In this document: positions 49,245-59,442 of the stretch, in pieces
Numbering within the stretch: the first letter of the stretch is position 1
Layout of the letters: each line of letters opens with the position of its first letter
NCBI GenBank assembly: GCA_905221605.1
Contig: CAJNDS010002124.1
Location: 658,921-722,920 of the forward strand
Length of the DNA stretch: 64,000 nt
From: Symbiodinium natans
Lineage: Eukaryota; Sar; Dinophyceae; Suessiales; Symbiodiniaceae
Direction of reading: 5' to 3'
The notes under the pieces: generated by a model
What the model saw: only the letters and a program-made list of their open reading frames with translations
Database searches by the model: none
Told to the model about the DNA's origin: nothing
Program-made: the position numbers and the translations under genes

Positions 49245-49588
49245 GGGATTAGGGTTTAGGGTTTAGGGCTTCTCTTACCTTTTAGGGTTTAGGGTTTAGG
49301 GTTTGGGGATTAGGGTTTAGGGTCAGGTTTAGGGTTCAGGGTTTAGGGTTTAAAGGGTTCAGGGGTTTAGGGGTCTAGGGGTTTAGGGGTTTAGGGGTTT
49401 AGGGGTTTAGGGGTTTAGGGTTTAAGGGTTTAAGGGTTCAAGGGTTTAGGGGTTTAGCTGTTTAGGGGTTTAGGCTGGCTTTGGGGGTTTGGGGGGGCTT
49501 TGAATTGGAGTTTAGGGTTTATCGGGTTCAGGGCTTAGAGTTTAGGGTTCGGCGAGGTACATGGTACCGCCTGTTCCCCTTCCATTAG

Positions 49589-49636
49589 TGCGGGCCTAGA
49601 GTCCTGGAGTATTCGCCGGCAGGGCAGCTTGTGACC
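49589..49636 (+). CDS. Exon-like island
   Basis: CCATTAG acceptor; CGPRVLEYSPAGQLVT. Confidence 0.5.
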
Positions 49637-49679
49637 TAAGCCTCAAACCCTAAACCTGCAACAACATTCTACCCTGTAG

Positions 49680-49749
49680 ACGCGAAAGTCGGATCCCGAA
49701 ACCCCTTTCGGGGCGGCCCCTTTCTATAAGCCTTATCGTCACAACATCG
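49680..49749 (+). CDS. Exon-like island
   Basis: CCCTGTAG acceptor; TRKSDPETPFGAAPFYKPYR then HNI; donor ATCG|GTTTGA. Confidence 0.6.
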
Positions 49750-50048
49750 GTTTGAGTTTGGCTTTATAGGATTTAGGGGTTCAGGGTTCAGGGTGAAGGG
49801 CTTTCCATGTGGAATGGCTACGAGTTGGCTAATCCGACCCTTTTTTCAGGACTGCATGAGGTGTATATATAGTGTCTATGTAGGGTAGTAGGATGAAGGG
49901 GGTCCATGAGCCGAGGTATAAACGGTTTAAACCCTGAAGCCTAAACTCTAAGTCTATGCAGGGTGGTAGGATTAAGGGGCCTAAACCCTAAACCCTAAAC
50001 TTCTCAAAGATTCTCCAAGCATCCCAGATTGGGTGTGTGAGGTTCCAG

Positions 50049-50090
50049 AGCCATTCGGCATCGGAGAGCACTGAGCGTGTACGGATTTGA
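50049..50090 (+). CDS. Possible terminal exon
   Basis: GTTCCAG acceptor; SHSASESTERVRI and TGA. The following 300 bp is AT-richer and exon-free, as expected after a gene end. Confidence 0.4.
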   Translation, partial: SHSASESTERVRI

Positions 50091-50547
50091 TGGTATTTGG
50101 GTTTAAGTTTTAGGGTTTAGGTTTTCGGGTTTACATGTTATGGTAAGGTTTTGGGTTGAATTTATGCAGGCAAAAAAGGGGAATACTCGCCAATATTCGT
50201 CTGCGAAATCTGCAGACTAAATGCTATGCCAACTGAGGCGAACAACTACAACAAAGAAAGCACAAATGCAAAGCACTCTTAGCCTCAAAATCCAACCCAC
50301 TCATTACGGGAACGAAAACACACACCTAAGCCCTGTAAACACTACACACGCTAAACCTTTCTTCTATGACACATGAGTAAGCCCTTGAACCCTAAACCGC
50401 AAACCCTAAACCGTAAACCCTGAACCCTAGACCCTAGACCCTAAACCCTAAACCCTAAACCCTAAACCCTAAACCCTAAACCCCAAACCATAGTCACCTA
50501 GGATGCCTGCAAGCATCATAACCCCTAAGCCCTAAATGAAGCCTCAG

Positions 50548-50605
50548 CCGTGCATCCAAGGCAAACTTCCGCCAGAAGGGAGGCAGGGGCCATGCTCCAA
50601 CTTGA
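50548..50605 (+). CDS. Exon-like island, possible terminal exon
   Basis: AGCCTCAG acceptor; RASKANFRQKGGRGHAPT and TGA. Confidence 0.5.
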
Positions 50606-50923
50606 GGCTTTAGGGTTTAGAGTTTAGGGTTTAGGGTTTAGGGTTTAGGGTTTAGGGTTTAGGGCGTTTCGCATACGCCCACGTATGGCCGAGTTGAGTC
50701 CCCAAAGCTTACAACGCTGGAAGCCGGAGTCTTTTTTTTGCTTAGGGTTTATGGAACCCGAACGATGTTGCTTCAGCCCTAAAACCCTAAAACCCTGAAA
50801 CCCTAAAGTCCCAAACCCTCAACCCTAAACCCTGAACCCTAAACCCTAAACCCTAAACTCTAAACCCTAAACCCTAAACCCTAAACTCTAAACCCTAAAC
50901 CCTGAACCCTAAACCCTAAACAG

Positions 50924-51050
50924 AGAGTGGAAGTGCCCAGTGAGAGCCCTGGAGGCTACGGCAAAAGAATTGCCAATTGCTGGCAAGTCCCTGCTGGCGG
51001 GATCAAGAAGTCTCCAGCCTATCGACTGGCTTCCTGACTGCCTTCTGTAG
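50924..51050 (+). CDS. Exon-like island
   Basis: TAAACAG acceptor; EWKCPVRALEATAKELPIAG, SLLAGSRSLQPIDWLPDCLL then TAG, or a donor at TTCT|GTAGGG. Its end is duplicated at 51124-51139 across the adjoining repeat. Confidence 0.6.
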
Positions 51051-51266
51051 GGTTTAGGGTTTAGGGTTTAAGGTTTAGGGTTTAGGGTTTAGGGTTTTGG
51101 GGTCTTCTTGCTTGGGGGGGCTTTTCCTGACTGCCTTCTTTCGGGTTTCGGGCTGAGGGTTTAGAGTTTTGGGGTCTGCTTGCTTTGGGGGCTCGGGCTT
51201 CTAGAGTAGGGTTTAGGGTTTTGGGTTTTGGGTTTTGGGTTTAGGGTGTAGGGTGTAGGGTTGCAG

Positions 51267-51303
51267 GTGTTGGTAGCAGCAAACACGATAAGGCGGCGTA
51301 GCC
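51267..51303 (+). CDS. Possible short exon
   Basis: GTTGCAG acceptor; VLVAANTIRRRS. Confidence 0.4.
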
Positions 51304-51555
51304 TTTAGCCGTAAAGCTTCGGAGGCCCCTGAGCCCTCAAACCCTCCCCCTAGAAGCCTGAATCCTGAATCCTGCACCCCCCCCCCGAAGCCCTAGGTAC
51401 CCTACAATGATCCACTTCAAGGGGTAATCTAGGGGGATGTAAGGTACCTAACTTCCTCATTTACTCTGAGCCCCCTAAACCCTAAATCCTAAACCCTAAA
51501 CCCTAAACCCTAAGCCCTAAACCCTAAACCCTAAACCCTACACCCTGAACTTACT

Positions 51556-51640
51556 TGGGTGCGTGGAGAGTCATGGGATTGGCACCGATGGGGTCAGAGG
51601 GTCCGCTCGTAGCCCGAGAGCATCTTGAATGCAGTGTGTT
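51556..51640 (+). CDS. Possible exon
   Basis: GAWRVMGLAPMGSEGPLVAR and EHLECSV are open; acceptor unclear. Confidence 0.35.
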
Positions 51641-51815
51641 GGGTTTGGGGTACAGGGTTTGGGGTTTCGAGCCTTTCCGACTTGTGTGTTTGGGGTTTAG
51701 GGTTTCGAGTTTAGGGTTTAGGACTTCGGGTTTAGGGTTTAGGGTTTAGGGTTTGATGAGGTTTTAGGGTTAGGGTTTAGGGTTTAGGGTTTTGGGTTTA
51801 GGGTTTATTGTTTAG

Positions 51816-51925
51816 GAGCGTTTTGGCGCTGCCGACAGCTTGTGCCTGAGGAGGCTCCCTGTGTCGCAGCTGCTTCACCCTGCAGCGGGACAGGGAACAG
51901 GTCTTCCGCTCTACCAAGGCGACAG
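51816..51925 (+). CDS. Exon-like island
   Basis: TGTTTAG acceptor; ERFGAADSLCLRRLPVSQLL and HPAAGQGTGLPLYQGD. Confidence 0.55.
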
Positions 51926-52003
51926 GGTTTAGGGTTTGGGGTTTGGGGTTTAGGGTTTAGGGTTTGGGGTTTGGGGTTTAGGGTTTAGGGTTTAGGGTGT
52001 CAG

Positions 52004-52100
52004 TGGATGCATCCAGCTGGGCGAGGCCGGCTGCGCGGGCAAGATCTTCGGGCAGCCATGCTAGAAAGCATGCATGCAGCTTGCCGCGGGCCCCACAGCG
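52004..52100 (+). CDS. Exon-like island
   Basis: GTGTCAG acceptor; WMHPAGRGRLRGQDLRAAML and ESMHAACRGPHS. A second frame (IQLGEAGCAGKIFGQPC) reaches a stop. Confidence 0.5.
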
Positions 52101-52103
52101 AAG

Positions 52104-52180
52104 CCCTAAACCCTAAACCCTAAACCCTAAACCCTAAACCCTAAACCCTAAACCCTAAACCCTAAACCCTAAACCCTACA
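52104..52180. repeat. CCCTAAA telomere-like array
   Basis: About 11 units. Confidence 0.97.
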
Positions 52181-52183
52181 CAG

Positions 52184-52247
52184 CAGCTTTTGAACAAAGT
52201 CTTGCTGTGCTGAACGACATTAAGGCGGGAGCCGCGCGCAGCCCTGC
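52184..52247 (+). CDS. Exon-like island
   Basis: CTACACAG acceptor; AFEQSLAVLNDIKAGAARSP. Confidence 0.55.
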
Positions 52248-52465
52248 CTACCCTAAGCCCTTGACCCTAATCCAGTCCTACTCCTGAATTTTTGGCAGAT
52301 CGATCTCATAGCCCAAACCCAAAACCGTAAGCCCTAAGCCCTAAACTCCGGCAAGCCCTAAACTCCCCCTAAGCCCTAAACTCCCCTAAGCCCTAGACTC
52401 CCCTAAGCACTAAACTCCCTTATAAACCCTAAACCCTAAACCCTAAACCCTAAACGCCCCCTAAG

Positions 52466-52589
52466 CGCACGCACTTTGCGCTCTTGGACCTTTCAATCAC
52501 CGAGGTCGCGGCGCGATGCGGGCAAGACCCACCTCCTGCGCCCAAGGATCGCGACGGAGCGCCGTTGAAAGGCCTGCCTGCTTTGCAAG
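52466..52589 (+). CDS. Exon-like island
   Basis: CCCTAAG acceptor; RTHFALLDLSITEVAARCGQ, PPPAPKDRDGAPLKGLPAL; ends CAAG|GGTTTAG. Strong coding signal, unknown family. Confidence 0.65.
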
Positions 52590-52954
52590 GGTTTAGGGTT
52601 TGAGGTTTAGGGTTTAGGGTTTAGGGTTTAGGGTTTAGAGTCATTACTTCAGGTAAGGTAGAGACGTTTCGGATGTTAGAGTTCTATTCTAAGTTCAAGG
52701 GCCCCAGCGAGACGAGTACTTGGGCCTAGAACTCCGACCCGACCGCCCTTCAACACTGAACTTTTGGGTTTGGGGTTTTGGGTTTAGGGTTTAGGTTTTG
52801 ACCGCCCTTCAACACTGAACTTTTGGGTTTAGGGTGTAGAGGCTTAGGGTTTATGATTTAGGATTCATACGCCTTGTAAACCCCACAAGCCCCAGAAGTC
52901 CTAGTTGTAACCCTAAACCCTAAACCCTAAACCCTGAACCCTAAACACGCTGAG

Positions 52955-53037
52955 GCGGCTTCCCTCTGGACAAGTATCCGCCCAACGTCCTGGTCGACGG
53001 CCAGCGCATGTATTGGGTTCCGGACGACTGGGCCCAG
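52955..53037 (+). CDS. Exon-like island
   Basis: GCTGAG acceptor; GFPLDKYPPNVLVDGQRMYW and VPDDWAQ; apparent GC donor CAG|GCTAGG. Confidence 0.65.
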
Positions 53038-53151
53038 GCTAGGGTTTCGGGTTTAGGGTTTAGGGTTTAGGGTTAAGGGTTTAGGGTTTAGGGTTTAGGG
53101 TTTAGGGTTTAGGGTTTAGGGTAGCCGGCATATACCACTCTAGGTAGGCCC

Positions 53152-53280
53152 TTGGGATATTTTGCATGTTTCTCTTACTGGGTTTAAGAGGGTCATCGTT
53201 TGTACTAAGGGATTATAATTGGGGGGTAGTACTATAATCTCTATGAAGGACTGTTTGACAAAAGGGGGAACATCCCAAGT
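53152..53280. mobile_element. MITE-like element, family C
   Basis: TTGGGATATTTTGC at the left, AAAAGGGGGAACATCCCAAG at the right, with inner TATAAT and AAGGACTGTT arms. Confidence 0.65.
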
Positions 53281-53624
53281 CATACTTAGGAACATATTTC
53301 AGAGTTTAAGGGCCATCCTGGGACTCAGCTCTAAGATCTAAAACCTGTACCCGAACCCCCCTAAACCCTGTCATCTCCCGAAGCTCTAAGCACATACCCT
53401 GTAAAGCCTGAACTCTCTTGGCGTGCTTTTCGGGTACAGGGTTGAATTGTGAGGTGGGGCTCATAGAATATTTTTGGCGAGGGGGTTTGTGGCATGTTTC
53501 CCCACGGCATCCGCCTTGTTGAAGTTACCCCCACTATATCCCTGAACCCCTTAAACCTCAAACCCTGGACCCCTGCGGAACCCTCAACCACGAAAGCCTG
53601 CACATCTTTAAGCCCCTCTGACAG

Positions 53625-53690
53625 GTGGTCAAAAACACGGGTCCGGGTGGAACCTACATCGGCCAGGGGCCCTGCACCAGGAAAGTTGAG
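53625..53690 (+). CDS. Exon-like island
   Basis: CTGACAG acceptor; VVKNTGPGGTYIGQGPCTRK, 22 codons; apparent GC donor GAG|GCATTG. Confidence 0.65.
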
Positions 53691-53772
53691 GCATTGTCGT
53701 GTTTTGGGGTTTGGTGCTTAGGGTGCGGTTTCGTGCTTGGGTTTAGTGCTCTAGTGCTTAGGGTATGAGCAG

Positions 53773-53807
53773 GAGGGCTCAGGCAGCTGCAAAAGAGACT
53801 GCTGAAG
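53773..53807 (+). CDS. Possible short exon
   Basis: GAGCAG acceptor; RAQAAAKETAE or GLRQLQKRLLK; donor GAAG|GTTGAG. Confidence 0.4.
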
Positions 53808-53829
53808 GTTGAGGGAGGGGCTTAGGGCT

Positions 53830-53830
<1 letters not shown>

Positions 53831-53868
<38 letters not shown>

Positions 53869-53887
53869 ACCCCCCCCCCCCCCCCCC
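53831..53887. repeat. Poly-C tract
   Basis: 57 bp of C with one A; shorter C runs continue to 53959. Confidence 0.95.
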
Positions 53888-54009
53888 AACGTGAGTAGCA
53901 TCCTCCCCCCCCCCCCCCGTCCCCAAAGCGTCAAACAAGAAGGGGTAACCCCCCCCCCCGCCTAAATGAAATTCTTGGTGCGTTCCATGAGCCTTGACTT
54001 GTGAGCGTG

Positions 54010-54233
54010 ACAGGATGCCCCCTAACCGTCAAACCCTCAACCCTAAACTCTAAACCCTAAACCCGAAGCCCTAAACCCCAAACCCTAAACTCTAAACCCT
54101 AAACCCTAAACCCTAAACCCTAAACCCTAAACCCTAAACCCTAAACCCTAAACCCTAAACCCTAAACCCTAAACCCTAAACCCTAAACCCTAAACCCTAA
54201 ACCCTAAACCCTAAACCCTAAACCCTAAACCCT
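54010..54233. repeat. CCCTAAA telomere-like array, long
   Basis: About 30 units, the longest C-rich array in the window. Confidence 0.97.
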
Positions 54234-54236
54234 AAG

Positions 54237-54287
54237 GCTGGATGAGCCCAGAGGGAAAGTTCTTCTACCACAGGCCTGCCGCCTTAG
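54237..54287 (+). CDS. Exon-like island
   Basis: CCCTAAG acceptor; WMSPEGKFFYHRPAAL, reminiscent of half a WW domain; possible GC donor TTAG|GCATCG. Confidence 0.6.
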
Positions 54288-54634
54288 GCATCGGGGTTTT
54301 GGGGTTTTAGGGCCCTAGGGCAGGGCTTTTTTCTGGTGTTGGGGTTTAGGGTTTAGGGTTTAGGGTTTTGGGGTTGTAGAGTTTCAGGGCTTTAAAGGTT
54401 TTTTTGTTATGGTTTTGAGGGTTTTCGGGGTTTGGGGTTGTAGGGCTAGGGATTACTCAGGGGTCGTTGGCCTCTCGGAAGCCTCAAGGTTTAGGGTTTA
54501 GGGTTTAGGGTTTAGGGTTTTGGGTTTTGGGTTTCGGGTTTCGGGTTTAGGGTTTAGGGTTTAGCGGCCAAGCCTTTCCATCCCCAGGGTCCCTCCCTTG
54601 GTCCCTTGATCCTCATGTCAAGGCGTGAAGGCCC

Positions 54635-54692
54635 CTAAACCCTAAACCCTAAACCCTAAACCCTAAACCCTAAACCCTAAACCCTAAACCCT
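54635..54692. repeat. CCCTAAA telomere-like array
   Basis: About eight units. A short frame after it (RAPEVELRK, 54697-54724) is possible but unproven. Confidence 0.95.
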
Positions 54693-54735
54693 ATCGTGCC
54701 CCGGAGGTTGAGCTCCGTAAGGTTCCCCTGAATAT

Positions 54736-54842
54736 CTAGGATGCCCAGTAGTTGTTCCCTTTTTGGGGGGTTTAGGTTCCCTTATAACCCCCTTAAGCAA
54801 AAAAGGGCACCCGTTTTAAGCCTTGGTTACTGGGCAGCCTAG
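54736..54842. mobile_element. MITE-like element, family A
   Basis: CTAGGATGCCCAGTAG to TTACTGGGCAGCCTAG, near-identical to the 4499 copy. Confidence 0.85.
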
Positions 54843-54845
54843 GAA

Positions 54846-54971
54846 TGTACTCCTAATGTGGCCACCTTTTGGACCAAAACAGGATCACACAAACCCAAGG
54901 GTGAAATACTCCGAATGTGGCCCTTATACTACCTTAAGAACCTTTAAAGGATCACAAAAAACCAAGGGAAC
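54846..54971. repeat. Imperfect tandem duplication
   Basis: TACTCCTAATGTGGCC and GGATCACACAAACCCAAGGG recur as TACTCCGAATGTGGCC and GGATCACAAAAAACCAAGGG. Confidence 0.8.
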
Positions 54972-55047
54972 AACACAACCCCTAGATCTTGTGCGCGTCA
55001 AGCATTTTGATCCCCCTCTGTGCAGCGGGCTTGTCGAGAGTCCTATT

Positions 55048-55121
55048 TGCTTAAAGACCCCAGAACATAAAGGATAAAAATGCCTAAATTGCCCTTATAG
55101 GGGGAGGGTGGGTCTTTAAGC
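55048..55121. mobile_element. Small hairpin/MITE-like element
   Basis: TTGCTTAAAGACCC and GGGTCTTTAAGCAA are perfect 14-bp inverted repeats 74 bp end to end. Confidence 0.7.
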
Positions 55122-55423
55122 AATTAGTAAACCCTAAACCGTGAACCCTAAATCCTTAACCCTAAATTCTGATTATCTCATGTGAGAAAGTTATCCCTTC
55201 AATCGTGTTTAAACTCACACACATATATATATATATATATATATCCTGCTTACCATGGTGAATATGGTTCCCTATACACCCTAGATCCTCCGACTCCGCA
55301 CACTGAACCCCGCTGTTTAAGTTCACGGAGCCTTCACTATGTGCTGAGGTTTTGGGTTCTGGGGTTTTGCGGAAGCTTACGTGCTAACGGGCACCGATTG
55401 TTAGCATAAGGAGGAACATCCCA

Positions 55424-55517
55424 ACCCTAAACCCTAAACCCTAAACCCTAAACCCTAAACCCTAAACCCTAAACCCTAAACCCTAAACCCTAAACCCTAA
55501 ACCCTAAACCCTAAACC
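55424..55517. repeat. CCCTAAA telomere-like array abutting a truncated family C MITE
   Basis: Starts directly after TTAGCATAAGGAGGAACATC, a family C right end. Confidence 0.9.
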
Positions 55518-55534
55518 CCCGTTTTTGACCGGAG

Positions 55535-55602
55535 GTTCGGCTACCCCACCGCGATCCAGGAGACCCTGGGCAGAAAGCTTACTGCTGCAGATGGCCCCTG
55601 GG
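55535..55602 (+). CDS. Exon-like island
   Basis: TTTTTGACCGGAG acceptor; FGYPTAIQETLGRKLTAADG then PWA. Confidence 0.6.
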
Positions 55603-55668
55603 CCTAAACCTGAAAATCCTAAGCTGGGGTTTCGGGTTTAGGGCTTAGGGCTTAGGGTTTAGTCCACT

Positions 55669-55712
55669 TATATTAACAGTCCTTGATAGGGATTTTAGTA
55701 CACCCCCCCCCC

Positions 55713-55751
<39 letters not shown>

Positions 55752-55840
55752 CCTCCCCCTCCCCATGATTATAATCCCGATTAAGGACTGTTAGTACCGA
55801 TTAACGGATTAAGGACTGTTAGTACAAGGGGGGAACATCC
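55669..55840. mobile_element. MITE-like element, family C, with poly-C loop
   Basis: Arms TTATATTAACAGTCCTTGAT and AAGGACTGTTAGTA (present twice). The loop holds about 60 bp of C (55702-55764). Ends GGGGGGAACATCC next to CCTAAACCC. Confidence 0.75.
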
Positions 55841-56123
55841 TAAACCCTAAGCCCTAAACGCCACACCCGAAACCCGAAGCCCTGATGGTCCAACAATGTT
55901 TTAGGAGTTGTTCGTCTTTGAGGGTGTTAGGTCTTTAGGTTTTTGGGTCTGAGGCTTTTAGGGTATAGGGCTTGAGGGTTTAAGGGTTTTGGGACTAGAC
56001 GGTTTTTTGGATTTTCAGGTTTTAGTGTCTTGGAGCTTCAGGGGTTAAATAGGGAATCAGGTACCTTTTTCACCGGCGCAGGGGGCTTTTTAAGAACTTG
56101 TATGGAGATGCGAGTTTTTCAAG

Positions 56124-56188
56124 GATCGTTTACACCAGAGGACCCTAACTTGAGAGTTGCTTTGCCTATAGCTGCTTACCATCACAAG
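56124..56188 (+). CDS. Exon-like island
   Basis: TTTTTCAAG acceptor; SFTPEDPNLRVALPIAAYHH; donor AAG|GTCATG. Confidence 0.5.
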
Positions 56189-56310
56189 GTCATGCAAGCT
56201 AAGCCCGAAACCCTAGACCCTAAACCCTAAACCCTAAAGCCTAAACCCTAAACCAAGAATCCTGAACCCTGAACCCTGAACCCTAAACCCTACCCTTGCT
56301 CAATCCTGAG

Positions 56311-56405
56311 GCTTCAATGGCATGGTGAGATCTGTGAAGCGGACCGTGTCCGCGGCATCGGATGCGAAGTTTCTGAAGGAGGCCCAACGCCCTCAGGGCT
56401 TGATG
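56311..56405 (+). CDS. Exon-like island
   Basis: TCCTGAG acceptor; FNGMVRSVKRTVSAASDAKF and LKEAQRPQGLM; donor GATG|GTTTGT or CAG|GGCTTG. Confidence 0.65.
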
Positions 56406-56636
56406 GTTTGTGGGCGTGGGGTTTGGGGTTTGGTGTTTGAAGTTTGAAGTTTGGGGTTTGGGGGTCTTGGGGTTTGGGGTTTAGGGCTAAGGGTTTGGGG
56501 TTCTGGGTTTGGGGTGTAGGTTTACGGTTTAGGTTTCAGGTCTCGGGGCTTAATTCTGGTTTAGGGGTTTAGGGGTTCGCAGTATGGGAACTCGGTACAT
56601 AGGTGCCCTATTCAACCTCCCTAAGTTGTCTTGTAG

Positions 56637-56719
56637 AATATCAGCAACCTCACGAAGAAGCCTTGTATGTAGCCATTCGACATGGTCATAGGTGTGTGAG
56701 AAGATTTTTTCAGAACTAA
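56637..56719 (+). CDS. Exon-like island, possible terminal exon
   Basis: CTTGTAG acceptor; YQQPHEEALYVAIRHGHRCV then RRFFQN and TAA. A 22-nt internal GT-AG cut would instead give RTKGAAVCMRMAAAEH; the unspliced reading is simpler. Confidence 0.5.
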
Positions 56720-56814
56720 AGGAGCTGCTGTTTGCATGCGCATGGCAGCCGCTGAACACCTTAAAGCCCTATGGACCCTATGAAGAAAAACACTAGACCG
56801 CAGACCCTAAACCC

Positions 56815-56920
56815 CAAACCTGAAACCCTAAATCCCAAACCCTAAACCCTAAACCCTAAAACCTAAACCCTAAACCCTAAACCCTAAACCCTAAACCCTA
56901 AACCCTAAACCCTAAACCCA
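56815..56920. repeat. CCCTAAA telomere-like array
   Basis: About 15 units upstream of the next exon. Confidence 0.95.
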
Positions 56921-56926
56921 TGCAAG

Positions 56927-56990
56927 GTGCTCACACCCTCAGAGCGAAAGCATGTGGTGCCAGCCGCGCTGCCTGAGCGGCAGGGGAGAG
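56927..56990 (+). CDS. Exon-like island
   Basis: ATGCAAG acceptor; VLTPSERKHVVPAALPERQG; donor AGAG|GTTGGG. Confidence 0.6.
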
Positions 56991-57061
56991 GTTGGGGTGG
57001 TTTAGGGTTTAGGGTCAAGGGTCCCTAAACCCTAAACCCTAAACCCTAAACGAGTTAAAAG

Positions 57062-57148
57062 AGCCTTCGTCGAACAGGAAACTTTCTGGAGGGCCGGAAA
57101 TTTGCCTCAGAGAGTGGTCCAGCTGCCCTGACCCCAGCTCGACTGTAG
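57062..57148 (+). CDS. Exon-like island, possible terminal exon
   Basis: TTAAAAG acceptor; SLRRTGNFLEGRKFASESGP, AALTPARL and TAG; or donor GACT|GTAGGG. Confidence 0.6.
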   Translation, partial: SLRRTGNFLEGRKFASESGPAALTPARL

Positions 57149-57436
57149 GGCTTCCCTAAACCCTGAACCCTAAACCCTAAACCCTAAAATTTCTGCGCCT
57201 GTGATTCTGCATTGTTACTATACATGAGACCTGACAGGGCCCATGATTTAGCCTTGCACCGGGTTTGGGGCATAGGATCCGTCTCCGTGGGCCCTTCCAT
57301 GTTGAAGGGCTCGGGTTTCAGTTGTCTTTTTTGTTTCGATGTGCGGGTTTTGGTTCGGGTTTTGTGGCTATTAGGGCTTGGAGCTTCATTTCCCAACACT
57401 AAACCCTAAACCCTAAACCCTAAGCCCTAAACGCAG

Positions 57437-57549
57437 CACGGGGCTGCTCTGAGGAAGTTCCACTTCGCGGTGGTTTCTGCACGCCGGGCGAACATTCATG
57501 AAGGCCACCAAAGGGTTAAGGGAGTGTCGACTCTTGGGTTCAATTCGAG
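57437..57549 (+). CDS. Exon-like island
   Basis: AACGCAG acceptor; HGAALRKFHFAVVSARRANI and HEGHQRVKGVSTLGFNS; canonical donor CGAG|GTAAAA. Confidence 0.65.
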
Positions 57550-57885
57550 GTAAAAGTTTAGGTTTAGGTTTTAGGTTTTAGGGTTTAGGGTTTAGGGTTT
57601 AGGTTTAGAGTTTGAAGCTCTCTTGACTTAGTAAGTCTACTTCGTCTCCCCTAGAAACCCTATTATAATCCTCAGAACCCACCTGACTGACCCTACCTGA
57701 CCCTAAACCCTAAACCCTAAACCCTCCTTACTAAGTCAAAAGGGCAAGTAGGGTTTCGGGCGTAGGCTTGCCCAAACTCCGATCATGGCCCACTGACAAC
57801 ATTAGTAAACCCTAAACCCTAAACCCTAAGCCCTAAACCCTAAACCTTAAACCCTAAACCCTAAACCCTAAACCTTATCTTCCAG

Positions 57886-58155
57886 CGCAGTCAAGCCTTG
57901 GGCCCTCATGGGCTGCGACTTGGCTTCAGTTTCAAAAGCCGCTCGGCGTGCGCTGTTGGCACTCGAGGCAGGCACTTGCCCGGGCGCCATTTGGAGGATG
58001 CCCACATTGCTCGATTTCTGAAACACTGGAAATCTCTAACTGGGATGCTATACTTGAAGCTCCTGAGTCACTGGCACGCGCCAGACTCAGCTGAAGTTGA
58101 GATCCGCAAGCAATTGGAAAGGACGAAGATTCACACGCACAGGCCAGAAGCCTGA
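57886..58155 (+). CDS. Long exon-like island, frame uncertain
   Basis: TCTTCCAG acceptor. One frame runs to TGA at 58153 with HLEDAHIARFLKHWKSLTGM and APDSAEVEIRKQLERTK. Another reads APFGGCPHCSISETLEISNW and ends ESLARARLS. Both look natural. Confidence 0.5.
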   Translation, partial: RSQALGPHGLRLGFSFKSRSACAVGTRGRHLPGRHLEDAHIARFLKHWKSLTGMLYLKLLSHWHAPDSAEVEIRKQLERTKIHTHRPEA

Positions 58156-58337
58156 AACCTGCAATGCAGATGAGCTCTTTGAGGAGTGAGACCACGCAAG
58201 CCGTGCTGGGCTCAGTTGTGCATTTGAGCGCAGGCTCATTTTAAAATCAGTCCGAATGCCGAATCGACAAGCCCCGAAAGCATATGGCGCTCAAGCGGGT
58301 GACCGATGCACTGTTTTTATTTTGGCTTCGGGTTCAG

Positions 58338-58400
58338 GGATGTTTCAGAGCACCAGCCTGATGAACAACTCTTTGGATTATGCATTGTATATGTTATCTG
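58338..58400 (+). CDS. Exon-like island
   Basis: GGTTCAG acceptor; MFQSTSLMNNSLDYALYMLS; canonical donor TCTG|GTAAAT. Confidence 0.6.
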
Positions 58401-58449
58401 GTAAATTATATATATATATATAGGTTTAGGGTTTGGGGTTCCAACCCAG

Positions 58450-58491
58450 AGCGTCATCCATCCGGCCGCTGTTGAGGAAGAGGGAGTGAGA
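58450..58491 (+). CDS. Possible exon
   Basis: CAACCCAG acceptor; SVIHPAAVEEEGVR, before a GAGAGA tract. Confidence 0.4.
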
Positions 58492-58633
58492 GAGAGAGGG
58501 GAAAAATGTTGCAAATCCGGTAGGCGAAGAGAGATGCTGGCCAAAACCCTAGAACCTCAACTTTTTAACTCCCGGTTTCGAAATCAGGGGGAGGGAGGGA
58601 GGGAAGGAGGGAGGGAAGGAGGGAGGGAGGCAG

Positions 58634-58690
58634 AGACTGCTCGAGAGAGATGAAGGGCCCGTGGGCTGGGTGGTTAGCTCATGTGCCGTG
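58634..58690 (+). CDS. Exon-like island
   Basis: GGAGGCAG acceptor; RLLERDEGPVGWVVSSCAV; donor CGTG|GTTAAC. Confidence 0.55.
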
Positions 58691-58982
58691 GTTAACCCTA
58701 CCCCCTAAACCCTAAACCATCTAGGCTTGCGCATGAGCCCGAAAATCTCCGAGCAAGGGATTCACCCTAGAGCCTGAGAAAGCATCCCCAGGGTAACACG
58801 CCCCAACTTCCCAGCCCGTACCACCACTCCTTCTGTTGATGGTTCAGGGTTTAGGGTTTGGGTTGAGGTTTTTGGGCTTTTGGGTTCAGGACAAGATTTA
58901 ATTTATAGTTTAGGGTTCAGTTCCCTCGGCCCGGAGCCCCAAACCCCAAACCCCAAACCCCAAACCCTAAACCCTCTGCCAG

Positions 58983-59064
58983 GAATCCTCAGCATCATGC
59001 ACGTGGAGGCTCATTTCCGAATGACAGGCGCAGGGACTCTGGGTTTGGGCGTGCAGAGCGGGAG
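58983..59064 (+). CDS. Exon-like island
   Basis: CTGCCAG acceptor; ILSIMHVEAHFRMTGAGTLG then LGVQSG; donor GGAG|GTTTGG. Framed by C-rich then G-rich repeats. Confidence 0.6.
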
Positions 59065-59442
59065 GTTTGGGGTTTCGGGTTTAGGGTTGAGGGGTTTAGG
59101 GTTTAGGGTTTAGGGTTTCGGGTTTAGGGTTTAGGGTTTAGGTTTGGGGTTCAGGGTTTAGGAGGTGTCAAGTTGAAGAGCTGCCGCCTCATACCTCGAC
59201 AGCCGAGCAAATCCCTAATCCCCTCGAACCTAAACCCTGCCCACCCTAAGCCCTAAAACCCTAAAACCCTAAAACCCTAAACCCTAAACCCTAAACCCTA
59301 AACCCTAAACCCTAAACCCTATAAACCCTAAACCCTAAACCTCAGCCCTATAAACCTAAACCCTAAATGCGAAATCAGCTTTCAAGTTGCTCGACTGAGT
59401 TCTCAAAACCCTAAACCCAAATGTTCCACCGTGCTTTTGTAG

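Noticed and set aside
51031-51139. Target duplication around the array at 51047-51123
   Set aside because: Sequence beyond the second copy also matches, so a 93-bp tandem duplication explains it better than an insertion.
56691-56713. A 22-nt GT-AG mini-intron
   Set aside because: The unspliced frame is open and ends naturally, so no intron is required.
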